Source: Plazaster borealis (taxonomy: Eukaryota > Echinodermata > Asteroidea > Forcipulatida > Labidiasteridae). Taken from it: a DNA stretch of 64,000 nt. The notes beneath the pieces were generated by a model. It was not told the DNA's origin and did not search any database. It saw only the letters and a list, made by a program, of their open reading frames with translations. The stretch's first letter is position 1; the number at the start of each line of letters is the position of its first letter. Where the stretch lies: positions 18,636,827 through 18,700,826 of the forward strand of contig CM037476.1 in assembly GCA_021014325.1 (NCBI GenBank), given 5' to 3'. Both the position numbers and the translations under genes were made by a program. This document shows, piece by piece, positions 57,301 to 61,925 of the stretch.

Positions 57301-57851
57301 GTGTTTCACACACATCGGTGTAAGGGTAACAACGCAAGTAATGTTACTTATATCCCCGATGCCATTTGCACATCTATTAAAATCAATGAGGTTCCCGCTG
57401 CTAAAATATGTATGGATTCGTACTGCCTGTAACCGGACACGCTTTGAGATGTAGTGGAAATGCGCCTGCTCTAAAATGGCAAAGGTCCTCGGTTAGAATA
57501 TCACCCGAGTAATATGCCAATGTATGTTGTGTTTAAAAAAACGAAATTATCACTCTTGTTTATTATTTGTTTCAACTATTTTTAACCACAGAACTGGGGG
57601 AACCGAGTATACAGTGTTTAACACAAATCGGTGCGTGATTAAAACACAAATTATAATGGTCTCTCGTCTTCTTAGAACAAACACACAGAAATGTGTACTT
57701 TGTTTAAATCGAATCGGATACAACAAAAGTTGGGTAAACACTTACATGTGAGATTGAGGCACCAGCAGGATAGCGGGCAAAACCACACGAGGATTCCAAA
57801 GAGAAATATCAACAGGTTTTTCTCCAGCAACATTCCCTCGCAGTGAGCCAT
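33285..57851 (-). CDS. Gene 2: secreted F-type lectin with repeat linker and PAN/Apple domain
   Basis: The model joins exons 57851-57746, 49898-49770, 35635-35546, 34260-34015 and 33703-33285. That is 990 nt, or 329 residues plus stop, all junctions phase 1 with GT/AG. Domain order is as in gene 1: signal peptide (1-35), F-type lectin domain (about 36-190), linker and PAN domain. Three differences stand out. The fucose-contact positions differ: the Cys-Thr-His segment reads Cys-Ala-Ser, and NRGDCC reads NVQACC. The linker is nine repeats of a 5-residue TTAAK unit. The PAN domain has all six cysteines. Introns 1 (7.8 kb) and 2 (14.1 kb) are swollen by tandem repeats and retroelements, which could impair splicing. 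The open frame across five exons despite this suggests recent function, or recent invasion. Confidence 0.65.
33575..33709 (-). repeat. 15-bp minisatellite (9 units) at the 3' splice site of exon 5
   Basis: The unit in gene orientation is CTGCAAAGACTACAG. Nine near-perfect copies run from the splice acceptor into the coding linker. Each ends in ACTACAG, the same sequence as the acceptor, so each unit is an in-frame potential 3' splice site. Gene 1 has a single non-repeated version (17731-17745). Confidence 0.85.
33704..34014 (-). other. Gene 2 intron 4
   Basis: 311 bp, GTAAGAC donor, TACAG acceptor. No other feature. Confidence 0.55.
34015..34260 (-). CDS. Gene 2 exon 4: C-terminal half of F-type lectin domain
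   Basis: 246 nt, three codons shorter than gene 1. It reads DRLYGAIVRAGLETDIFS, AACGLPVTSDQ, IYCNPPVIARYVSVDNA and LTLCEVMVEE. The last arginine of the fucose motif (DRL) is kept. Donor and acceptor sites are intact. Confidence 0.75.
34261..35545 (-). other. Gene 2 intron 3, crossing the copy 2/copy 3 junction
   Basis: About 1.29 kb, matching 18286-19505 then 19760-19857, but without the small TIR element of gene 1. It contains a poly-C run (35221-35229). No coding sequence seen. Confidence 0.55.
35546..35635 (-). CDS. Gene 2 exon 3: middle of F-type lectin domain
   Basis: 90 nt, acceptor TTCTAG, donor GTGAGTG. It reads RDSHPWWKVDLGTNHC, then GRITLVNVQACC. Length and phase equal gene 1 exon 3. 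The change from NRGDCC to NVQACC removes the first arginine and the aspartate of the R-x-D-x4-R fucose motif. Confidence 0.75.
36000..37055 (+). pseudogene. DIRS gag-like ORF, frameshifted
   Basis: Overlapping frames form one interrupted protein. Part 1 (to about 36561) is proline/serine-rich and includes a RLSIAETELRLVQRDMCRVL helix. Part 2, in another frame, includes SGKRIFSDNVRENLEETFW and MLQAAFHCLDQGLRVVL. Part 3, in a third frame (36864-37055), ends EKLMRAEAKRLKTTEKINLK. This is the position and flavour of DIRS ORF1. At least two frameshifts are needed. The long frame starting at 35618 is an artefact that begins inside host exon 3. Confidence 0.5.
37140..37840 (+). pseudogene. DIRS reverse transcriptase with core deletion
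   Basis: The N-terminal part reads RGEISSLLEKGAVRVLPAQ, then STFFLVPKKG (to 37435), followed by a TAG. Immediately after, in the same frame, comes SPRVFTREVREVG and the catalytic FMYLDDWLVVGQS (about 37525). The usual 100 or more residues between these blocks are missing, so an internal deletion removed fingers and palm. Further frameshifts follow. Confidence 0.7.
37850..38660 (+). pseudogene. DIRS RNase H region, frameshifted
   Basis: SLTVTTDASLSGWG (about 38003-38045) is the RNase H start. One-base losses then break the frame. The rest reads RCDNTTVVSYIKPRG (38188 onwards), AVHLPGNENVEADALSRGW (another frame, 38306 onwards), LHVDLFASQTNH and LLAYAFPPFSLVPRVF. This order is typical of DIRS RT/RNase H and the linker after it. 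Confidence 0.7.
38682..40243 (+). pseudogene. DIRS tyrosine recombinase, frameshifted and interrupted
   Basis: An N-terminal core-binding-like part (SMRRVYDSRLRHFFRWCRRR, VADFLVYLFESERSTGTVKN) ends near 39000 and the frame changes. The catalytic part has ATSRRRSELQALS, where the first catalytic arginine is expected. After a 431-bp internal rearrangement it continues with AHEVWAVATSWAFFRG and ITQAASWKTPNTFTDCYLWD. The tyrosine in CYLWDV fits the nucleophile. The HxxR second arginine position reads tryptophan. Ends at 40243. Confidence 0.7.
39471..39992 (+). repeat. Internal rearrangement: RNase H segment inserted in the recombinase ORF
   Basis: A 91-bp segment of the recombinase gene (39471-39561) is repeated at 39902-39992. 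Between the two copies lies 330 bp (39563-39892) nearly identical to the RNase H region 37850-38177. The inserted copy has two more bases than the original, and its GWG-coding part stays in frame longer. Confidence 0.85.
40561..41938. other. Unassigned insert with long inverted repeat and AT-rich tail
   Basis: Not present in copies 1 or 2. It includes an (AT)n palindrome (41094-41125) and a pair of inverted arms: CCCACAGTAGTGTGTGTGGGG and following (41470-41515) against 41698-41755. There is also a repeated TGCAAATGTAGTAATT-GCTCTACAGGTAA block (41411 and 41686). A 3'-end-like stretch (AATAAACAATAATAATAC) leads into an (AAT)n tail. It may be the right end of the DIRS element plus a LINE/SINE 3' end. 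No coding sequence is supported. Confidence 0.4.
41916..41938. repeat. (AAT)n microsatellite at the BEL insertion point
   Basis: AAT repeats directly abut the left LTR and continue at 49670-49712 beyond the right LTR, so the BEL element inserted into an existing (AAT)n tail. The target duplication is therefore hidden. Confidence 0.7.
41939..42367 (-). repeat. BEL 3' LTR
   Basis: 429 bp, TGTAGAGATAG ... GAGACTACA on the plus strand. Same length and apparently same sequence as the 5' LTR. Confidence 0.9.
42368..43071 (-). other. BEL 3' untranslated region
   Basis: About 700 bp between the integrase stop and the 3' LTR. It has no open frame of note. A purine-rich ACTGGGGCCAGAA next to the LTR could be the polypurine tract. 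Confidence 0.5.
43072..44586 (-). pseudogene. BEL integrase region of pol
   Basis: The open frame covers the end of RNase H/connection and the integrase. A zinc-binding HHCC region has HIHQKVGHQG and CVVCKRIQSK. The catalytic core has TGVDYFGPFEIKCG (first Asp), EIHSDNGTNFVGANREW (second Asp) and HHGGVWERQIRTIRKIL (Glu). A C-terminal part with GDVVLIVDDQAPRNSWPLG ends at 43072. The first residues of this frame are read out of frame relative to the upstream pol frame: a one-base slip near 44560-44586 separates them. Confidence 0.85.
44436..45524 (-). pseudogene. BEL RNase H region of pol
   Basis: Same frame as the upstream gag-pol frame, but after the TGA at 45527-45525. It includes ILSVMSSIFDPFGATAPYVL, a DxSxxxGxG-type RNase H start (HFADASQQGYGTVTYL), TDSQTVLKYI and PADHASRG. 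The frame ends at 44436 because of the slip near 44570. Confidence 0.85.
45525..49076 (-). pseudogene. BEL gag, protease and reverse transcriptase
   Basis: 1183 codons to an in-frame TGA. The N-terminal gag has a charged coiled coil (about residues 95-190, rich in Glu/Lys/Gln). Cysteine-histidine knuckles follow near residues 545-600 (CLYCGDGTNHCILEC, CFGCLNPGHMKKTC). An aspartic protease-like AFIDNGCGAVF lies near residue 680, and reverse transcriptase blocks with VVFNCPVAYKG, DIEAMFYQV and the catalytic FYVDDFL near residue 1105. The TGA lies shortly before the RNase H region and interrupts an otherwise continuous frame. The protein is a retroelement polyprotein that would assemble particles and copy its RNA in the cytoplasm. 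Confidence 0.88.
49241..49669 (-). repeat. BEL 5' LTR
   Basis: 429 bp, the upstream LTR in the element's orientation. It should hold the element's promoter. The leader between it and the gag ATG (49077-49240) contains a 26-bp segment repeated at about 49079 and 49139 (GAGGTTGCCCA-TTTCCGGACA). Confidence 0.9.
49770..49898 (-). CDS. Gene 2 exon 2: N-terminal part of F-type lectin domain
   Basis: 129 nt, acceptor TTGCAG, donor GTAAGTG, phase 1. It reads LNLRGMQATQVST, then SADLATDGDLRTNV and SCAST. It is two codons shorter than in genes 0 and 1 but stays in frame. The Cys-Thr-His segment is Cys-Ala-Ser. Confidence 0.7.
50006..50072 (-). pseudogene. Relic duplicate of exon 1 (copy 3)
   Basis: Aligns to 57741-57803 (CCAACACGAGGATTCTAAAGA against CCACACGAGGATTCCAAAGA). 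The donor-like site has decayed from GT to GC. Confidence 0.45.
50066..50640. repeat. TGACCACTGGCC repeat modules
   Basis: Two further copies of the module seen at 1047, 2631, 20767 and 23425. AATGTGGGAGAA-AAGCATTTTGTAAATATT occurs at about 50212 and 50360, and TGACCA-ACTGGCCAAA-like motifs at 50128, 50268 and 50405. The shared flank GGAGCTTCACAAAGCACAAT recurs at 50579. Confidence 0.5.
51286..51440. repeat. (AAT)n and SINE-like fragment
   Basis: An (AAT)n run (51290-51318) abuts GGCTTTACGTCCCATCCGAA, then a short duplicated CTCTCACAAGGACT. It looks like the end of a short interspersed element. No promoter boxes seen. Confidence 0.35.
51775..51969. mobile_element. 195-bp MITE with GGGCCC termini
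   Basis: The right end reads GGGCCCAATTTCATAGAGCTGC on the opposite strand; the left end AGAGCCCAGTATCATAGAGTTGC is its imperfect inverted match. The interior repeats TGCTTAAGCA-like motifs. It resembles a short element I recall as common in marine deuterostome genomes. Confidence 0.6.
54295..54612 (+). CDS. 105-codon ORF in array monomer 2, unrecognised
   Basis: It starts MSRTYGACNNNNFLNCLEN and ends NYAVVDLTEFS. It has a possible glycosylation-rich middle (NETKPVTS, NYTERFKENYT) but no domain I recognise. It is identical in protein to 55561-55878, with a silent difference in DNA. The monomer is young, so conservation need not mean selection. The first monomer (53015) has lost the frame. 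Confidence 0.25.
   Translation: MSRTYGACNNNNFLNCLENFPNLFLLMQSAAAINKVVFAYSAMKVVFITEHNFAPQIVNETKPVTSRLFSNYTERFKENYTIGFDRGACINSVFNYAVVDLTEFS
55561..55878 (+). CDS. 105-codon ORF in array monomer 3, unrecognised
   Basis: Same protein as the ORF 1266 bp to the left. The fourth monomer (56827) is cut after about 16 codons by the deletion at 56876. No function can be proposed. Confidence 0.25.
   Translation: MSRTYGACNNNNFLNCLENFPNLFLLMQSAAAINKVVFAYSAMKVVFITEHNFAPQIVNETKPVTSRLFSNYTERFKENYTIGFDRGACINSVFNYAVVDLTEFS
57425..57512 (+). repeat. tRNA-derived SINE-like module (copy 3, decayed)
   Basis: Aligns to 25247-25330. The B-box region reads GGTTAGAATAT and is no longer a good promoter box. Confidence 0.4.
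57746..57851 (-). CDS. Gene 2 exon 1: signal peptide
   Basis: 106 nt from ATG (57851-57849) to donor GTAAGTG. It encodes MAHCEGMLLEKN, then LLIFLFGILVWFCPLSC and CLNLT. Intact frame; phase 1. Confidence 0.68.
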
Positions 57852-57899
57852 CTTGACAAGCCACAAATACTGGTATGACAGTTACTACACGACAATGTG

Positions 57900-57955
57900 A
57901 ATATAAGCGACGTGTTCTATGCAAGCTGATAAACTGCTTTGAGTGACGTCAACCA
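57900..57955 (-). promoter_or_regulatory. Conserved upstream block of gene 2 with a CRE palindrome
   Basis: Matches 10340-10402 and 25908-25962. In this copy the core is a perfect TGACGTCA (57944-57951), 93 bp before the ATG; the other copies read AACGTCAA. A CREB/ATF-type site is possible but unproven. Confidence 0.3.
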
Positions 57956-58040
57956 ACTAGTGCAGGACACGCACATGCACAAAATAGGACTCAGGTATAG
58001 TGGGGTCGCTCTAGAGGCAAGCACAGATTCAGTGAAATAC

Positions 58041-58452
58041 TTAGCCCGAACATCTGACGTCACACTTCGAGGCTCGTGAATAACGCCAGATAGCGGCCTT
58101 AAGCAAAGGCAGGGAAAGGGCACCTTTGACCTCGCATCCAATCACACGTTAGAGATTCGCAGTCACACACACGTGTACACACACGTTTGTGATCCCGCTA
58201 ATCGAGGAGTTCTCTTTGTTCTCCCATTGTTTGGACATAGTTTTTTAAGCTTTTTTTGCGAGGTCCCCATTGGGTTTGTACACGAAAACGAAGCGAGGAC
58301 GTCCTCGCTCTGTCAAACACACGGATCCCTTTTGTTAAAGTTCTCGGTTTCAATGGATAGACACGCTCACGCATTACATTGTGTATAAACAACTATACAT
58401 ACAAACACGCGCGCCTTGTATACAATGGAATCATTGGGTCTGTAAAACAAGT
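58041..58452. mobile_element. Longer relative of the small TIR element, upstream of gene 2
   Basis: The first 85 bp and last 80 bp match 1-182 and 19526-19710, with 235 bp extra in the middle, including a GCGAGGACGTCCTCGC palindrome (58292-58307). It is flanked by a perfect AAATAC duplication (58035-58040 and 58453-58458), and the site is empty in copies 1 and 2 (10503 and 26048). The shorter versions are probably deletion derivatives. It sits about 190 bp upstream of the gene 2 start codon. Confidence 0.65.
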
Positions 58453-58559
58453 AAATACAGAATTTTCATCAGTTGTCAGTGTCGGCGCTAGAGGGGGCAA
58501 AGGGAGGCATCCCCCAATTACCTTTCCCCCTCCCCTAATTCCCATTCATTTTTTCCACC

Positions 58560-58726
58560 GATGGCCGAAACCGAATTTAACTCTAAACCACTGCAACCAC
58601 TTAGAGATGGTTTTCCTCTTGCAGAGATGCCCAATATATTCATGAAGGACTGGCCTAGTAGGATGTGGTCCCAGACCCCTCGTTAAAGACCACTAACACT
58701 ATACGATGCTGAAACCTCTCCAGCAA
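58560..58726. other. Right flank of the duplication, nothing recognised
   Basis: Transition from copy 3 to single-copy-looking sequence. A short GCAAGAGGAAAACCA segment appears again near 61208. Confidence 0.3.
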
Positions 58727-58940
58727 GAGGAAAACCAAACAGTTTAAGACGGCCATCTTCCTGCCTAAAAATAAGTCTGAGAACCAAATCATCCCCCACT
58801 CCTAACTCCGTGCATTCTATTTGCTACTATAAATTTTACAATCGATACCGTTGAATTAAAGGCCTGGCAATATGCCCACATTATTAGTAATAAAGAACAA
58901 GATGTATTTGAATAGTGCATAATGCAGAAGCCTCTGTGCG
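58727..58940. repeat. Dispersed 210-bp repeat, copy 1
   Basis: Contains AAGACGGCCATCTTCCT, CCACTCCTAACTCCGTGCA, TTGCTACTATAAATTTTAC, ATTAAAGGCCTGGCAATATG and a GCCTCTGTGCGCATA end. Copies at 61030-61200 and 61205-61430. Confidence 0.65.
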
Positions 58941-59319
58941 CATATGTTTTATTGCAGAGCAATCGCGGTTTGGATAATTACATACAAGTTAGTGAATAGT
59001 TTATGATTAAAAGCATGAAATATGCCTGATGTGCTTTCGTTTTGAGAGATGAGTGAAATTTGATTTTACATCCCCGAGATGTAATTCCAAGTATAGAACT
59101 AATACAAACATTCTCAATGCATTTTCACTATTTCCGACAATGTCATGAACTGAAATTTGCATATTTGACACCTGATTCTTATAAAGTATGGAAGCAATTG
59201 CAATTCCAATTGCAGGTACATGTATCTTGCAGTTGCACACTTAAAGTGTTCAGTAGAACGTACATCTTTTTTTTCCCCTTTGTTTGTGGCTATCCATGAT
59301 GAAACAATACCTTGTAGTG
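58941..59319. other. Sequence between repeat and minisatellite, no gene seen
   Basis: About 380 bp of AT-rich sequence. Short overlapping open frames on both strands (59007-59299) have no recognisable content. Confidence 0.3.
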
Positions 59320-60460
59320 ACAAGACCGCTGGGTCCCTGTAGTGAAACTGGTGGGGACCTTGTGGCAACACTATGGGGTTCCAGTGCTGACACTATGGGG
59401 TCCCTGTGGAACTACTGTGGGGTCCCTGTGTTGACACTGTTGGTTCCCTGTGGCGACACTATGGGGTCCCTGTGGAAAGACTGTGGGGTCCATGTGAAAA
59501 CCTTGTGGGGTCACAGTGAAAACACTTTAGGGTCCCTGTGGAAACACTGTGGGGTCCCTGTAGAAACACTGTGGGGTCCCTGTAGAAACACTGTGGGGTC
59601 CATGTGAAAACCTTGTGGGGTCACCGTGAAAACACTGTGGGGTCCCTGTGGAAAGACTGTGGGGTCCCTGTGGAAACACTGTGGGGTCCATGTGAAAACC
59701 TTGTGGGGTCACCGTGAAAACAATTTAGGGTCCCTGTGGAAACACTGTGGGGTCCCTGTAGAAACACTGTGGGGTCCATGTGAAAACCTTGTGGGGTCAC
59801 CGTGAAAACACTGTGGGGTCCCTGTGGAAAGACTGTGGGGTCCATGTGAAAACCTTGTGGGGTCACCGTGAAAACACTTTAGGGTCCCTGTGGAAACACT
59901 GTGGGGTCCCTGTGGAAACACTGTGGGGTCCATGTGAAAACCTTGTGGGGTCACCGTGAAAACACTTTAGGGTCCCTGTGGAAACACTGTGGGGTCCCTG
60001 TAGAAACACTGTGGGGTCCATGTGAAAACCTTGTGGGGTCACCGTGAAAACACTGTGGGGTCCCTGTGGAAACACTGTGGGGTCCCTGTGGAAACACTGT
60101 GGGGTCCATGTGACAACCTTGTGGGGTCACCGTGAAAACACTGTGAGGTCCCTGTGGAAACATCGTTTGGTTCCTGTGGAAACCATGTGGGGTCCTCGTG
60201 AAAACACTACGGGGTACATGTGGAAACCTTGTGGGGTCCTCTTGAAAACACTGTGGGGTCCCTGCGGTAACACTGTGTGGTCCCTGTGGAAAGAATATGG
60301 GGTCCATGTGAATACCTTGTGGGGTCACAATGAAAACACTTTGGGGTCTCTGTGGAAACACTAAGGGGTCCCTGTGGAAACACTAAGGGGTCCATGTGGA
60401 AACCGTGTAGAGTTTAGGTTAAAAACACTGTGGGGCCCCTGTGAAAACCATGTGTATACT
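59320..60460. repeat. 22-bp minisatellite with 88-bp higher-order units
   Basis: The basic unit is GTGGGGTCCCTGTGGAAACACT, about 50 copies. A variant GGGGTCCATGTGAAAACC recurs at about 59597, 59685, 59773, 59839, 59927, 60015 and 60103, so four 22-mers form an 88-bp higher-order unit, with one 66-bp step. Open frames on both strands (for example 59951-60361 minus) are by-products of the stop-free repeat. Confidence 0.9.
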
Positions 60461-60669
60461 ATATTGGAAATAAGTGGTAACACTATGTGAACTATATGGT
60501 ATCGTCTGATCACACTATGAGGATACTATGAATACATGTAGATTTCCAATTTTCCACAATGTGGAATCTGTGCGGGTTTTGTATGATCACTATGTGTTGA
60601 CTGTGTGATCCGACTATGTGTTCACACTATGAATCAAGATTCACTGTGGTCTAGTTCAAAATTTGCTAA

Positions 60670-61010
60670 GTCACCACACAGAGATCATTGTGTTACCACA
60701 GTGTGTTCATAATTCAAAGTGTGGTAACACAGTTTTACCACAGTGTGCTGTGGTAACACAGTTTTACCACAGTGTGTTCATAATTCACAGTGTGGTAACA
60801 CAGTGTTACCATAGTGTGTTCATAATTCACAGTGTGGTAACACGGTGTAAACTGTGTTCATAATTCACAGTGTGATAACACTATGTTCACACTGTGTTCA
60901 TAATTCACAGTGTGGTAACACTATGTTCTCACTTTGGTGGCCACAGTATGACAATACTGTGAACCACTATGTGATCACACTGTGTTCACAGTGTAGATTG
61001 ACTATGTGAT
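60670..61010. repeat. Palindromic minisatellite of about 41 bp
   Basis: The units contain CACAGTGTGTTCATAATTCA and GTGTGGTAACACAGTGTTAC. GGTAACACAGTGTTACC is itself a near-perfect inverted repeat, so each unit can form a hairpin. About six units, flanked by degenerate ACTATGTG-rich sequence from 60460. Confidence 0.75.
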
Positions 61011-61029
61011 AACACCATGACATTTTTCT

Positions 61030-61200
61030 GAGGGTAACCTCGTCTTGAATAAGTCCGAGTACCAAATCATATCCCACTCCTAACTCCGTGCACTCTACTT
61101 GCTACTATAAATATGATAGTCGATACCAGTGCCATTGTAGTAATTAAAGGCCTGACAATATGGCCACATTATTAGTTATAATAGTAAGAACACGAGAAAC
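61030..61200. repeat. Dispersed 210-bp repeat, copy 2
   Basis: Matches 58780-58915 (CCCACTCCTAACTCCGTGCA, TTGCTACTATAAATATGATA, AATTAAAGGCCTGACAATAT). Confidence 0.65.
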
Positions 61201-61204
61201 ATCT

Positions 61205-61430
61205 CAAGCAAGAGGAAAACCAAACTGCCTAAGACGGCCATCTTCCTACCTAAGTCTGAGTATCAAAGTATCTCCCACTTCTAACTCCGTGCACTGTACT
61301 TGCTACTATAAATTTGACAATCGATACCGTTGCCAATTAAAGGCCTGGCAATATGGCCTCATTATTAGTAATAAAGAACACGAGATAATTCTAGAGCGCA
61401 TAATGAAGAAGCCTCTGTGCGCATAAGTTT
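61205..61430. repeat. Dispersed 210-bp repeat, copy 3
   Basis: Matches 58727-58940 over most of its length, including the GCCTCTGTGCGCATA end. Copies 2 and 3 are adjacent, giving a tandem pair. Confidence 0.65.
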
Positions 61431-61925
61431 TAATGCATGTAGGAACATCGTGAAAGATTCAAATAAAGTATTCACCTGTTAATAGGTTCAAATAGTGTCA
61501 TGTTATTTTTTCTTAATGACACCAAACCAAACAACGTGTTCTAATAATTCTGATACAAAAATAATTACTCTGAGTATAAAAACTAAGCAGAATTGAATTA
61601 TAAGCAAGAAACTACACAAAAACAAAAAAACAAAAACCAGTAGGCCTATGTGATTAATGACATACTTAAAAGAGTATTATGAGATTAATCATTGATAACA
61701 TTTACATACTTTTACTGTGTAATAATTTGATGAGTTCCAGTTAGCTACGAAATAAGGTAATTATAAAGGTGTGGAATAGCTAATATTGCACTGGTAAATC
61801 TGGACATCTCAATACAAAACAGTGATGTAGTCAACAGTACTGATAACTTTAATAGATCAAATGACAACATATTCTTAACGTACAATTTACTTTCAATGGT
61901 GCTCATCATTCATCTACATTGGACT
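61431..61925. other. AT-rich spacer, nothing seen
   Basis: No open frame, repeat or motif of note between the dispersed repeats and the terminal minisatellite. Confidence 0.4.

Larger units (their letters stand above)
49899..57745 (-). other. Gene 2 intron 1
   Basis: 7.85 kb with an exon 1 relic, repeat modules, a SINE-like tail, a TIR element and the 1.27-kb tandem array. The stretches 50441-51285 and 51970-52170 contain nothing recognisable. Confidence 0.55.
35430..58560. repeat. Segmental tandem duplication, copy 3 (disrupted)
   Basis: Third and most rearranged copy. Unit sequence is recognisable at 35430-35700 (exon 3), 49715-50070 (exon 2 and flank), 57130-58040 (exon 1 and upstream) and 58456-58560. 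In place of about 395 bp of unit sequence (20010-20402 in copy 2) lies a 14-kb nest of retroelements. The intron 1 portion is replaced by other repeats and a 1.27-kb tandem array. The 7-kb intergenic part of the unit is missing, so the array ends here. Confidence 0.75.

Noticed and set aside
59320..60460. Several 60-136-codon frames rich in the GTPQCFHGDPT pattern on both strands
   Set aside because: The 22-bp repeat happens to lack stops in several frames. No start context or domain, and the frames shift with unit number.
59320..60460. Possible CRISPR-like array
   Set aside because: There are no unique spacers; the units are contiguous 22-mers in an animal genome.
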